From Aedoeadaptatus coxii (lineage in GTDB: Bacteria > Bacillota > Clostridia > Tissierellales > Peptoniphilaceae): DNA of 64,000 bases. Shown here piece by piece: positions 56,133 to 64,000 of this stretch. The position numbers and the translations under genes were made by a program. The stretch lies in assembly GCF_903819215.1 (NCBI RefSeq), contig NZ_CAIJCT010000007.1, one strand, 5' to 3'. How positions within the stretch are numbered: position 1 is the first letter of the stretch; every line of letters starts with the position of its first letter. The notes under the pieces are model-generated. The model did no database searches, had not been told where the DNA came from, and saw only the letters and a list, made by a program, of their open reading frames with translations.

Positions 56133-56469
56133 CTCGTTCCAAAGCTTTTTCAACGGCATTCTTAATGCCTTTCGAAGTTTCCGTAGCCCCTGCTATGGAA
56201 TCGATGTACGTGGTATTTTTCTTCACCATGGCGCCGGGCAAGGTATTTAATGCTTCCTGCACTTGTGGCACTTGTTCTACATATTCGCCGTGGTCCACCA
56301 CTTCCACCGACACCATGTTTCCGCCGGCGACAGTAACTTCCACTTTTATAGGCGTCTCTTTTGAATAGCCCATTGCCTCGCCGCGAAATACGCCGTCGCG
56401 ATAAACTGTTTTGCCGCTACAAGCCGTGAGAAAAAAGAGCGCTACCGTGGGAAAAATCCATTTTTTCAT
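56125..56469 (-). CDS. FMN-binding domain lipoprotein
   Basis: The 114-residue protein has a lipoprotein signal (lipobox LTAC, Cys17) and one FMN-binding domain with the flavinylation motif D-S-I-A-G-A-T-E-T-S. In this family FMN is attached to the Thr of the GATxT motif by ApbE. Such small extracellular flavoproteins take part in electron transfer to outside acceptors. No ApbE is in the window. Its ATG overlaps the transketolase stop codon (ATGA). Confidence 0.88.
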   Translation of the reverse strand: MKKWIFPTVALFFLTACSGKTVYRDGVFRGEAMGYSKETPIKVEVTVAGGNMVSVEVVDHGEYVEQVPQVQEALNTLPGAMVKKNTTYIDSIAGATETSKGIKNAVEKALERAK

Positions 56470-58454
56470 CGGCGATTTAAATACTCTTTTATAGCTATCG
56501 TAACGCCTTCCGTCGTCAAACCGAAGGTTTCAAAAACCTCTTTCGCATTGCCGCTGGCGCCGAATGTATCGATGCCGAGAACCATTCCGTCGAGACCCAC
56601 GTAGCGATACCAACTCATGGTCGCGCCCGCTTCGATGGCCACGCGGTGGCGAACGTCTTTGGGAAGAACGGCTTCCTTATAATCCTTCGATTGCAGTTCA
56701 AATAATTCCTGAGAGGGCATACTGACGACGCGAACGCCAAAGGATTCCGTTTCAATGGCCTTTGCCGTATCCAGTGCCAATTGCACTTCACTGCCCGATG
56801 CAATGAGGATGAGTTCGAGTTTTGCCTCTTCTTTTTTAAGAATATAGCCGCCTTTTAAAGCGTCTTTTGAACTTCCATCAAGTTCAGGCACGGTTTGACG
56901 AGTCAAAATTAAGGATACGGGCTTGTCTTTGGAATGCATGGCCGTGTACCACGCCGCCGCCACTTCCGTGGAATCCGCCGGGCGAATGGTAATGGCGTTG
57001 GGAATACTGCGAAGCATGGTTAAGTGTTCGATAGGTTGGTGCGTCGGCCCGTCTTCGCCGACGCCAATGCTGTCGTGGGTCAAAATATAGGATACGGGAA
57101 GACCCATTAAAGCGGCCAGGCGAATTTGCGGCTTCATGTAATCGCTGAAGACGAGGAATGTGGCGCCGTAAGAGCGGAATCCGCCGTGTAAATAAATACC
57201 GTTGACGATGGCGGCCATGGCGTGTTCCCGCACGCCGAAATTAATATTGGCGCCTTCGCGATTTTTCACGCTATATTGGCCGGCGCCTTTTATGTCGCTC
57301 TTGTTGGAGGGCGCCAAGTCGGCACTGCCGCCGAATAAATTGCCCATGCCTGCTGCTACCCGTTGCAATATTTCGTGGGAGCTTGCGCGCGTCGCCATGT
57401 CTTTTTCCACAGGCTTCCAGAAGCTTTCCTCGTCCATAAAGGAAAGATCTTGCGCTTCTGTATCGTAATGGGCGATGAAAGCTTTATATTTTTCGGGATA
57501 GCTTTCTTTGTAGCGCCCTTCCATTTCTTTCCACGCGTCGTAGTTTTTCTTTTTCTCGGCGAGGATCTCGTTCACGTATTCTTTTACTTCGTCGGACACC
57601 GTAAAAGGCGCTACATCGTAGCCCAAGGCTTTTTTCGTCGCCAGGTTTTTCTCTTCTCCCAAGGGTGCGCCGTGAACGCCGGCATTTCCTGCGAGAGGAG
57701 AACCGTACCCGATGACCGTTTTAATTTCGATCATCGTCGGCTTCTTCGTTTCCTCTTTCGCCTCTTCAATGGCCTTTGAAATGGCGTCTACGTCGGTGCC
57801 GTCTTCCACCGTCAGCACTTGCCAACCTAATGCGCGGTAACGATCGGCAATGCTCTCCTTAAAGGAAAGGGAAGTATCCCCTTCGATGGTAATATTATTG
57901 GAATCGTAAAGGACGATCAATTTTCCCAGTTCCAGCGTGCCGGCAATGGAGGAGGCTTCGTTGCTGATGCCTTCCATTAAATCTCCGTCGCCGCAAAGAA
58001 CGTAAGTATGGTGATCGATGAGATTCATGCCTTCTTCGTTATAGAGAGCGGCCAATCGCGTTTCCGCCATGGCAAAGCCTACGGCTGTGGAAATGCCGGC
58101 ACCTAAAGGACCCGTCGTCGTTTCCACCCAATCGGTGTGGCCGTATTCCGGATGCCCCGGTGTTTTGGAATGTAATTGTCTGAAATTTTTAAGATCCTCC
58201 GCTTCGAGACCGAGACCGAATACGTGGAAAAGCGAATATAATAAGGCACTTCCGTGGCCGGCACTTAAAATAAAACGATCTCGATTTACCCAGTTTCGAT
58301 CCGATTTTTCAAATTGTAAGGCTCCCGACCAAAGGGCCCACGCCATAGGTGCCGCACCCAGTGGCAAACCCGGGTGTCCGGAGTTGGCCGCATCGATTTG
58401 ATCGATGGAAAGGGCGCGTAAAGTGTTAACCGCTAATTGCTTTTTAGTTTGCAT
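56466..58454 (-). CDS. tkt: Transketolase
   Basis: The 662-residue protein is full length. It has the thiamine-diphosphate motif 'CGDGDLMEGISNEASSIAG', the N-terminal 'AANSGHPGLPLGAAPMAWAL', and 'HDSIGVGEDGPTHQPIEHL' in the second half. It moves two-carbon units between sugar phosphates in the non-oxidative pentose phosphate pathway. ATG 58454 follows AAAGGAGG and lies 11 bases inside the WecG-type gene, so it appears to be the metabolic tail of a cell-wall polysaccharide operon. Confidence 0.96.
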   Translation of the reverse strand: MQTKKQLAVNTLRALSIDQIDAANSGHPGLPLGAAPMAWALWSGALQFEKSDRNWVNRDRFILSAGHGSALLYSLFHVFGLGLEAEDLKNFRQLHSKTPGHPEYGHTDWVETTTGPLGAGISTAVGFAMAETRLAALYNEEGMNLIDHHTYVLCGDGDLMEGISNEASSIAGTLELGKLIVLYDSNNITIEGDTSLSFKESIADRYRALGWQVLTVEDGTDVDAISKAIEEAKEETKKPTMIEIKTVIGYGSPLAGNAGVHGAPLGEEKNLATKKALGYDVAPFTVSDEVKEYVNEILAEKKKNYDAWKEMEGRYKESYPEKYKAFIAHYDTEAQDLSFMDEESFWKPVEKDMATRASSHEILQRVAAGMGNLFGGSADLAPSNKSDIKGAGQYSVKNREGANINFGVREHAMAAIVNGIYLHGGFRSYGATFLVFSDYMKPQIRLAALMGLPVSYILTHDSIGVGEDGPTHQPIEHLTMLRSIPNAITIRPADSTEVAAAWYTAMHSKDKPVSLILTRQTVPELDGSSKDALKGGYILKKEEAKLELILIASGSEVQLALDTAKAIETESFGVRVVSMPSQELFELQSKDYKEAVLPKDVRHRVAIEAGATMSWYRYVGLDGMVLGIDTFGASGNAKEVFETFGLTTEGVTIAIKEYLNRR

Positions 58455-59259
58455 GAGATCCTCCTTTGGTCGTCTTCACGACGGAAACCGATTGGCCGTC
58501 GCGCCATACTGTCCATAAAAATTTGGGAATGACGAGCTGTCTCCGTAATCGAGACGGGTTTTTTAATAAACGATAAAACCATTCTAAGTTTAACTTAATG
58601 AAAATATCCGGCGCCCGTTTCGCCTTTCCGGCTAATACATCTAAGACGCCGCCGTTTCCGATGGCGATTTTCAAATGGGAAAATTTCTCCCGATTATTCA
58701 AGATAAACTGTTCCTGTTTGGGAAAGCCGAGGCCTACAAATAAAATGTCCGCTTCCGATGCGTTGATGGCGTCGATCACTGCCTTTTCCTCTTCGTGGTT
58801 CTCAAATCCTCGGTGGGCACCTTTAAAATAACCGTGATGAACGCCGGCCACAATCTTGCCGTAAATAGCCTCCACTTCTTCTCTCGCCTTTTCTCCTACG
58901 CCGGGTTCGGCGCCTAAGAAAAATACTCTTTTGTCTTCTTCTTTCGCAAGTTCCAACATGGCCATGGAAAGATCGAAGCCCGTTACCCGCTCTTTCAAGG
59001 GATGTTGCTTCATCTTGGAGCCCATAATAAGGCCGATGCCGTCGGCTACGACGAGGTCGGCGGAATTAATCGCTTCCGCCAGTTGCTCATCGTCGCGGCA
59101 CGCCATGACGATTTCCGTATTGGGGGTGAAGAGGGTGTGGAGTCTTTCCTCTCCGAGCATTTCTCTTAAAATTGCCTTCCCTTCGTCGAAGGAAATATTA
59201 TCCACGACGGTGTTGAAGATTTTAATTTTTTCTCTACTTTTCCAAGAGTTCGAAGACAT
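58444..59259 (-). CDS. WecG/TagA/CpsF family glycosyltransferase
   Basis: The 271-residue protein has the GT26 motifs 'FTPNTEIVMACRDDEQ', 'NSADLVVADGIGLIMGSKM', 'VFFLGAEPGVGEKA' and 'VGLGFPKQEQFI'. TagA/WecG adds N-acetylmannosamine (or its uronic acid) to the GlcNAc-PP-undecaprenol primer, an early step in teichoic acid and enterobacterial common antigen synthesis; beside csaB it probably starts the SLH-binding polymer. The start is ATG 59259 after AGGAGG (10 bases); longer starts at 59268 or 59295 fit less well. It overlaps csaB by 26 bases. Confidence 0.9.
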   Translation of the reverse strand: MSSNSWKSREKIKIFNTVVDNISFDEGKAILREMLGEERLHTLFTPNTEIVMACRDDEQLAEAINSADLVVADGIGLIMGSKMKQHPLKERVTGFDLSMAMLELAKEEDKRVFFLGAEPGVGEKAREEVEAIYGKIVAGVHHGYFKGAHRGFENHEEEKAVIDAINASEADILFVGLGFPKQEQFILNNREKFSHLKIAIGNGGVLDVLAGKAKRAPDIFIKLNLEWFYRLLKNPSRLRRQLVIPKFLWTVWRDGQSVSVVKTTKGGSHAN

Positions 59260-60334
59260 GATGAACATTCCTCCTACTCTTTTCCCGCAGATCATCGTGC
59301 ATGAGCGTCAACTTTTTCCGCGCACCGTCTCCGTCGTTAAAAGTGGCGACGACGGCGTTTAAAAGTTTTTTCTCATCCATTCCTTCCGCCTCAATATCCG
59401 AAGGAATGCCCAAAGCTTCTAATTGAGATTTTACTTTCGGGTCATACACCACGCCCACCACCGGCGTCTTGGATGTGACGGCATAAATCAATGCGTGGAG
59501 CCGCATGGCGATCATGACATCGCATAGGCCGATAATGCCTTCCATTTCTTCTACGGCGTAATTTCCCGCCAACACGTGGCCGTGCTCTTTGTGTACCATA
59601 GCCGCCTTGATGCTGTCGGCGAAATGTTTATCTTCCGGATAATGTAAAGGCGTAAAAAGTGTGTCGATGCCACATTCTTCGTAAACACGATCCGCCACAT
59701 AGGCCATTTTTTTTGCAAGGGCAGGCGCCTTCTTCCATTGGCGTACGGCGACGCCCATAAATCGGCGATCCACGGGGATACGCTCTTCCCTTAAAAGGGC
59801 GCGAGCCGCCCCCTCGCCGATACCTTCGATGCCGTAAACGGGATCGGCGGTAACTTCCATTTCAGGTTTCGTGACGCCGATATCCCGCAATACCTCGAGA
59901 GAATCGTCGTCTCGAAGAGTAATAAAGTCCACGCCGTTTAAAACTTTTGCGGTGAGTTTTCGATTAACGGTTTTATGAATAGGGCCCACGCCGTTGGCAT
60001 AAACGTAGATTTTTTTCTTCATTCGTTTTGCCAAGGCCATAACGCCGAGATAGTAATAAAGGGAACGGGACGATGTTTCATCTTGAAGTAAAGACCCACC
60101 CCCGCTAATCAGAAGATCGGCGGATTTAAGCGCCTTTTTGACCGAGCCGTAATGGAATCGTTGGGTGGCGTTCACATTGTAAAGTCGTCTCGTTCGCGCC
60201 GGATCGTAGGAAAGGACGTTTAACTGAATCGTCGGATCGATGGCGCGGATGTCGTTTACGATGGCGTGCAAAATGGCGTCGTCGCCGCTGTTGTCGAAGC
60301 CGTAATAGCCGCTAAATAATACTTTCTTCGCCAT
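59234..60334 (-). CDS. csaB: Polysaccharide pyruvyl transferase CsaB
   Basis: The protein has about 366 residues with the family start 'VLFSGYYGFDNSGDDAIL', the motif 'LLISGGGSLLQDETSSRSLYY', and C-terminal 'MRLHALIYAVTSKTPVVGVV'. CsaB adds ketal-linked pyruvate to the secondary cell wall polysaccharide, making the ligand for SLH domains. The SLH protein at 30989-33946 is therefore a likely client. The start is ATG 60334, 9 bases after AAAGGA; a GTG at 60340 is possible. It overlaps the O-antigen ligase gene by 23 bases. Confidence 0.93.
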   Translation of the reverse strand: MAKKVLFSGYYGFDNSGDDAILHAIVNDIRAIDPTIQLNVLSYDPARTRRLYNVNATQRFHYGSVKKALKSADLLISGGGSLLQDETSSRSLYYYLGVMALAKRMKKKIYVYANGVGPIHKTVNRKLTAKVLNGVDFITLRDDDSLEVLRDIGVTKPEMEVTADPVYGIEGIGEGAARALLREERIPVDRRFMGVAVRQWKKAPALAKKMAYVADRVYEECGIDTLFTPLHYPEDKHFADSIKAAMVHKEHGHVLAGNYAVEEMEGIIGLCDVMIAMRLHALIYAVTSKTPVVGVVYDPKVKSQLEALGIPSDIEAEGMDEKKLLNAVVATFNDGDGARKKLTLMHDDLREKSRRNVHHVFELLEK

Positions 60335-61682
60335 AAACACCCGTCCTTTCTTTCATAAGTTCCAAACCCTTTCGCCGTCTGCACATTCTCGCAAGAGAAA
60401 ATGCAATGCCGAGAAGGAGATAAAAAGTCGTCGTAATTTTCGTCATGTAAAAAATATTTTCAAACATTCCGTGGAAGAGCATCCCGGAAAAGGACGCTAC
60501 CATCGCCGCCCCCATGGTTCGCATGTATCGATCTTCGCTCTTAATGGGATAGCGGAAGAGGGCGACGAAAATGGCGATGACAAACAATACAAAGAAGAAA
60601 AATCCCAACACGCCCATTTCCGCGAAGATTTCGATAAAGGTATTGTGGGCGTGGAAAATACCCAAAGTCGATAAATACCGCTCAAAGGTGCGCTTAAAGG
60701 GCATATAGCCTAAGCCCAGGCCTAAAAGGAAATTATCTTTTATAATCCTGATCGCCACTTTCCAAATTTGAAGGCGATAAGACGCCGAGGATTCGTTCAT
60801 ATTAAATATGGTCATGAATCGGGCGATAAAGGTTTGTGGAATAAAGTAAACCGCCGCACCTGCCATGGGAATGGCGAGAAGGAGCAGTTCTTTTCGTACG
60901 ATGACGATAAAAATCAACAGGGAAAGGGCAAGCCCCAGCCAGCCACCGCGGCTCATGGTCATAAACAGGGCGGCCAATTGTACCGCAAACATAGCTAAGA
61001 AGCTGATGCGCACCCCGTCTCGCTTGGAAGACCACAAGACCCCGACGGTAAGCGGCATGGTCATCACCAGGTATTCCGCAAAAATATTGGGGTTTCCGAA
61101 AATAGAATAGACGCGCGCCCGAATATCCGTGTTGAATTTTTCATCGAGCCAGCCTTCTTTTATATCGACGCCCACAATGTATTGAACGATGCCGATAAGG
61201 GCTAAAATCGTCGTGGCGACGACGACGGCAGTAATGATTTTATGCAGCCGCTTTTCGTCGTAGGATTCGTTGACGATCATCATAAAGAGCATGAGCCCGC
61301 CGGTATGAATGGCGAAATCCCGTATAGAACCTGCCACGATCATGGACGTGAAGGTTTGAACCGCGAGCATTAAAAAGTATACGTAGATCATGGTCTCCTG
61401 CCCTTCAATTTGTAAGGGCCGATTTTTTAAGAAGATCTTTCTCAAAAGATAGAGACCGAAAATGCCGTAAAGGAGGGCCAAACACAGGGTATCCGGTAAA
61501 AAAATATAACCGAAAGCGGCGCCGATAATGCCGGCCATGGGATTTTCAAATAATACGGCGATGCCGAAAAGTGCGGCCCAAAGGCCGATGGTAAAGGACA
61601 GTTTAAAATACAAGGCGGCGCCGCCGATCACAAAGCCTACGGCGAAGAGGAGGAGGGGATTTAATTTTAATTTTCGTTCCAC
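60312..61682 (-). CDS. O-antigen ligase/polymerase-like membrane protein (locus B)
   Basis: The 456-residue protein has eleven or twelve hydrophobic segments and Wzy/WaaL motifs: 'ARVYSIFGNPNIFAEYLVM', 'MTMSRGGWLG' and 'FHAHNTFIEIFAEMGVLG'. It resembles the locus A protein throughout. It probably joins lipid-linked repeat units outside the membrane. The start is GTG 61682 with GAGGAGG 7 bases upstream. It overlaps the previous gene by 16 bases. Confidence 0.85.
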   Translation of the reverse strand: MERKLKLNPLLLFAVGFVIGGAALYFKLSFTIGLWAALFGIAVLFENPMAGIIGAAFGYIFLPDTLCLALLYGIFGLYLLRKIFLKNRPLQIEGQETMIYVYFLMLAVQTFTSMIVAGSIRDFAIHTGGLMLFMMIVNESYDEKRLHKIITAVVVATTILALIGIVQYIVGVDIKEGWLDEKFNTDIRARVYSIFGNPNIFAEYLVMTMPLTVGVLWSSKRDGVRISFLAMFAVQLAALFMTMSRGGWLGLALSLLIFIVIVRKELLLLAIPMAGAAVYFIPQTFIARFMTIFNMNESSASYRLQIWKVAIRIIKDNFLLGLGLGYMPFKRTFERYLSTLGIFHAHNTFIEIFAEMGVLGFFFFVLFVIAIFVALFRYPIKSEDRYMRTMGAAMVASFSGMLFHGMFENIFYMTKITTTFYLLLGIAFSLARMCRRRKGLELMKERTGVYGEESII

Positions 61683-62227
61683 GATGTCGCCTCCTCGTCA
61701 TGAACTAATAAACTCGCCGCGCCTTTTACCATCGCCATGCCCCGTGAATTGCGAAGCTTTTCGTCCGTATTCCGGGAAAGGAATCCGGATAAAAAGCCGA
61801 TCACCAAAAAGGGAATCCCTATCCAAAGGGGTACTTCCCTTTTTAAAATGCCAATCACCAAAAGGGAAAAACCGAATCCGACGGAGATCATGCCAACGGT
61901 TTGCAAAGCGCCCTGTAGGGTTTGAAAACGCGCCATGCCGTTGATAAGTTTGGATCCCGATGCGACATTTTCCAAGCGAATACGCATCCATTCCGCCACC
62001 GTATTCATGAGGCGGAATAAAAAGCGAAAACATTTAAAGAAAACGGAACGATCGAAACTGTTCATTAATCCGTAAAAAATGCGATGGAGAAAACTTCCCC
62101 TATAGGCGATCGCCAGGCCGTTTAAAAATCCCGCCACCACACGGTGAAAAAGACTGCCCCCGTACCAGCGTTCCAATGTCTTTAAGACACGGTATAGGAA
62201 TTGAATCAGCACACTGGAACTAAGCAT
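61667..62227 (-). CDS. Helical membrane protein of unknown function beside O-antigen ligase
   Basis: The 186-residue protein is rich in amphipathic helices with repeated 'S-x-F-x-R-I' type segments (for example 'GSLFHRVVAGFLNGLAI' and 'GSFLHRIFYGLMNSF', about 24-57). It has two membrane segments near 116-150 and a soluble end. The repeated N-terminal helices resemble the first 60 residues of the locus A ligase, suggesting a shared module that is fused there and separate here. ATG 62227 follows GGGGAG. The function is unknown; it is translationally coupled to the ligase gene. Confidence 0.75.
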   Translation of the reverse strand: MLSSSVLIQFLYRVLKTLERWYGGSLFHRVVAGFLNGLAIAYRGSFLHRIFYGLMNSFDRSVFFKCFRFLFRLMNTVAEWMRIRLENVASGSKLINGMARFQTLQGALQTVGMISVGFGFSLLVIGILKREVPLWIGIPFLVIGFLSGFLSRNTDEKLRNSRGMAMVKGAASLLVHDEEATSWNEN

Positions 62228-62230
62228 ACG

Positions 62231-62713
62231 TTACTCCCCGGTGACGGCGATGCCGACGCAAATACCGTTAAAGGTACAGGTTTTCGATTTTAGGCGATAT
62301 TCCCCACCGACGCGCACTTCGTCTCCGCTGATTAAATAGGCTCTGTCGTTCTCGGCGATGTCCACGTCTACATCCACGTAAACGGAATATTTGTCGGGTA
62401 CCGGTGCATTAATCCATTGGCCTTTATATTCCGTAGCATCTTCGAAGGGCACTACTTTTTTCGCGCTGACCTTTCCGAAATAACTTCCCTTTTCAAAGGA
62501 ATAAAGTTCGGAGCCTTCCATAATGTTTTCCACCGACGGCATACGAACCTCTTCTACGAGAAGGGTTACTTTTCCTTTGGATGTCTTTTCGATTGCCACC
62601 GGCGAATGGCGCATCCGGGAGAAACCTCCTACGACGGCCACGATTAAAATCAGCAAAAACAATAAATCGATAATATTGATCTTGCCGAAGAGTCTTCCTT
62701 TACGATCGATCAT
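62231..62713 (-). CDS. DUF4330 family protein
   Basis: The 160-residue protein begins 'MIDRKGRLFGKINIIDLLFL', the signature start of DUF4330, with one membrane segment (about 12-34) and an outside domain. The family has no known activity but is common in glycan loci. The start is ATG 62713 after AAAGGAG; a longer frame from 62752 lies inside the glycosyltransferase gene. It sits 1 base after the glycosyltransferase stop codon. Confidence 0.88.
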   Translation of the reverse strand: MIDRKGRLFGKINIIDLLFLLILIVAVVGGFSRMRHSPVAIEKTSKGKVTLLVEEVRMPSVENIMEGSELYSFEKGSYFGKVSAKKVVPFEDATEYKGQWINAPVPDKYSVYVDVDVDIAENDRAYLISGDEVRVGGEYRLKSKTCTFNGICVGIAVTGE

Positions 62714-62714
62714 G

Positions 62715-63830
62715 CTATCTCCTTTCGAGAATATGTTTATAAATTGAGACATGGCTCTTTGCCATGGCGTGTTCCGAAAAATGTTCGTTTACAAATGCAT
62801 TGAGGGATTCGCCGCGGGATTTCATTTCGTCCCGATGCTTGAGGGCATAGATCAGCTTTTGCGACAGCCCCTCTACATCCTTAGGCTCAAAGGTAAAGGC
62901 GGCATCTCCCGCCATTTCCCCGATTCCCCCCACATCTGTAGCGATAAAAGGAATCTTCGCCTTTGCCCCTTCCAGTAAGGCATAGGGGAAACTTTCTGAA
63001 ACGGAGGTTAGAACATTAACTTCCGATGCATAGTATAAGCTGAAGGGATCGTCTACCTGACCTAAGAAGGTCACCAGATCGTCTAAACCGTGTTCGGCTA
63101 CATATTGTTTTAAATACGCGCCGTCGGCTCCCTCCCCTGCGATTAAAAAGTGGGCGCCCTTTAAATTTTCCCGCCCCTTATCGATGGCGGCTAAAAGAGT
63201 GCGATGATCTTTTACGAGATCCAATCGCGCGGCGGTGGCAAAGAGCATGCGATCTTTAAATTTTTCCATCCCGTAACGGGCGAGAAAAGCATCTCGATCC
63301 ACGTGGCGCTCTTCCTTTTTCATATCGATGCCGTTATAGACGACAAAGATGCGATCTGAAGGAAACCCCCGCTCAATAAGCATGTTTTTAAATCGCTCCG
63401 TAATGGCAATATAGTACGGGAAGCGTTTCAAGGCGTAGCGATTCAAAGGTGTAAATACCTTATCTTTAATAAAATTGTCTTTAAAATCCAATAAGTAATC
63501 ACTATGCAGCGTCGTCACCATGGGAACGTCCACGCGACGCCGCAAGTAGAGGGCATTAAAATTGGCTCGGGCACCGTGACAGTGCACGAGATCGAATTTT
63601 TCCCTGCGGATCATGGCCACCACTTCTTTTAAAGCCCCCATATCGAAGCGGTTTTGTTGCTCCACAAGACGGGCGTCGATTCCCAATGCCCTTGCTCCGT
63701 CGAGAAAGGGGCCGGGGGTAAAGCACACCATGCTGACGTCGGAATATTCTTCCAGACCTTTCAGCAAAGTATAAATATGGGTCTTTGCCCCGCCGGTATC
63801 GCCGCCGCTAATAAGATGAAGAATTTTCAT
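62715..63830 (-). CDS. GT4 family glycosyltransferase (locus B)
   Basis: The 371-residue protein has the GT4 layout: 'MKILHLISGGDTGGAKTHIY', 'FDLVHCHGARANFNAL', 'FATAARLDLVKDHRTLL' and the E-x7-E region 'SESFPYALLEGAKAK'. It closely resembles the locus A enzyme in position and type. It probably adds a sugar to the lipid-linked polymer. ATG 63830 follows GGGAG. It lies 12 bases after the stop of the partial gene at the right edge. Confidence 0.9.
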   Translation of the reverse strand: MKILHLISGGDTGGAKTHIYTLLKGLEEYSDVSMVCFTPGPFLDGARALGIDARLVEQQNRFDMGALKEVVAMIRREKFDLVHCHGARANFNALYLRRRVDVPMVTTLHSDYLLDFKDNFIKDKVFTPLNRYALKRFPYYIAITERFKNMLIERGFPSDRIFVVYNGIDMKKEERHVDRDAFLARYGMEKFKDRMLFATAARLDLVKDHRTLLAAIDKGRENLKGAHFLIAGEGADGAYLKQYVAEHGLDDLVTFLGQVDDPFSLYYASEVNVLTSVSESFPYALLEGAKAKIPFIATDVGGIGEMAGDAAFTFEPKDVEGLSQKLIYALKHRDEMKSRGESLNAFVNEHFSEHAMAKSHVSIYKHILERR

Positions 63831-63842
63831 CGTCTGCTCCCA

Positions 63843-64000
63843 CTATTTATCCACGCGATAGCTTCCGCGCACCATGACGATAGCATCCGTCCTCGCTTTT
63901 AAACCTCGACCGTCACTTCTCGGTGCGATGAGTAAATGGTCTAAGGGCGCTTTTTTATCCTGATCGAGATTGGCGCCTTCGGTAATATCGCTAAGTCCGC
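63843..64000 (-). CDS. Partial CDS at the right edge, unidentified
   Basis: An open frame on the minus strand runs in from the right edge and ends at TAG 63843-63845. The last 51 residues include 'GANLDQDKKAPLDHLLIAPR' and end 'AIVMVRGSYRVDK'. Its position directly before the GT4 gene and its continuous frame support a real gene of the same operon. The visible part is too short for me to name a family. Confidence 0.6.
   Translation of the reverse strand, partial: GLSDITEGANLDQDKKAPLDHLLIAPRSDGRGLKARTDAIVMVRGSYRVDK

Noticed and set aside
58444..63830. Reading the right-hand locus as a lipopolysaccharide O-antigen cluster
   Set aside because: The other genes point to a monoderm Firmicute, and CsaB with an SLH protein fits a secondary cell wall polymer better.

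Overview
The window reads as one contiguous piece of a low-to-moderate GC Firmicutes chromosome, most likely an anaerobic member of the Tissierellia (Peptoniphilaceae-like, for example a Peptoniphilus/Aedoeadaptatus relative). The grounds are family-level: T-box control of valS, Asp23/AmaP/DUF2273, DUF4364, DUF4330, an SLH surface protein with albumin-binding-like helical repeats, an ftsE-ftsX-envC-ctpA-uvrB-uvrA order, consensus AGGAGG ribosome binding sites, and no respiratory genes. The assignment is inference. I see no transposase, prophage, integrase, CRISPR array or attachment site.

Left part (1-30.9 kb). The left edge carries three tandem near-consensus promoters pointing off the window, which look like the promoter/leader block of an rRNA operon. 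Upstream of them are a TPR gene and a B12-binding radical SAM gene (DUF4080), then a long leftward operon pheS-pheT-zapA-U32 peptidase-mutS2-argS. A tRNA-Cys separates this from a first surface-polysaccharide locus (O-antigen ligase-like protein, two DUF4330-like proteins, GT4 glycosyltransferase). Next come tRNA-Phe/tRNA-Gly, hslO, a methyltransferase, a sirtuin, a CPBP protease, hpt, DUF4364, the asp23/DUF2273/amaP envelope-stress group, valS with a T-box leader, trpS, an amidohydrolase, rpsD and murC.

Middle part (30.9-51 kb). A 985-residue S-layer-homology protein lies beside an amino-acid ABC importer whose leader encodes a previously unlisted 32-codon ORF with a near-perfect ribosome binding site. 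Then come uvrA, uvrB, a CtpA-type protease, an EnvC-like M23 hydrolase, ftsX and ftsE on the minus strand. 5-formyl-THF cyclo-ligase (+) and larB (-) converge. A MacB-like exporter follows, made of an ATPase, a COG1361-like anchored protein and a permease.

Right part (51-64 kb). A double-rhodanese lipoprotein with a palindromic upstream element precedes a tight six-gene plus-strand operon: TIGR04282-type glycosyltransferase, two TVP38/TMEM64 proteins, TIGR04283-type glycosyltransferase, a CCG/4Fe-4S protein and a C_GCAxxG_C_C protein. This is the best candidate for an undescribed system: it has the two 'arsenosugar' glycosyltransferase families but no ArsM or ArsS in view. Facing it is a second polysaccharide operon (GT4, DUF4330, a helical membrane protein, O-antigen ligase-like protein, CsaB, WecG/TagA) that runs with overlapping genes into transketolase and an FMN-binding lipoprotein. 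CsaB-type pyruvylation of a secondary cell wall polymer is what SLH domains bind, so this operon and the SLH protein at 31-34 kb probably work together.
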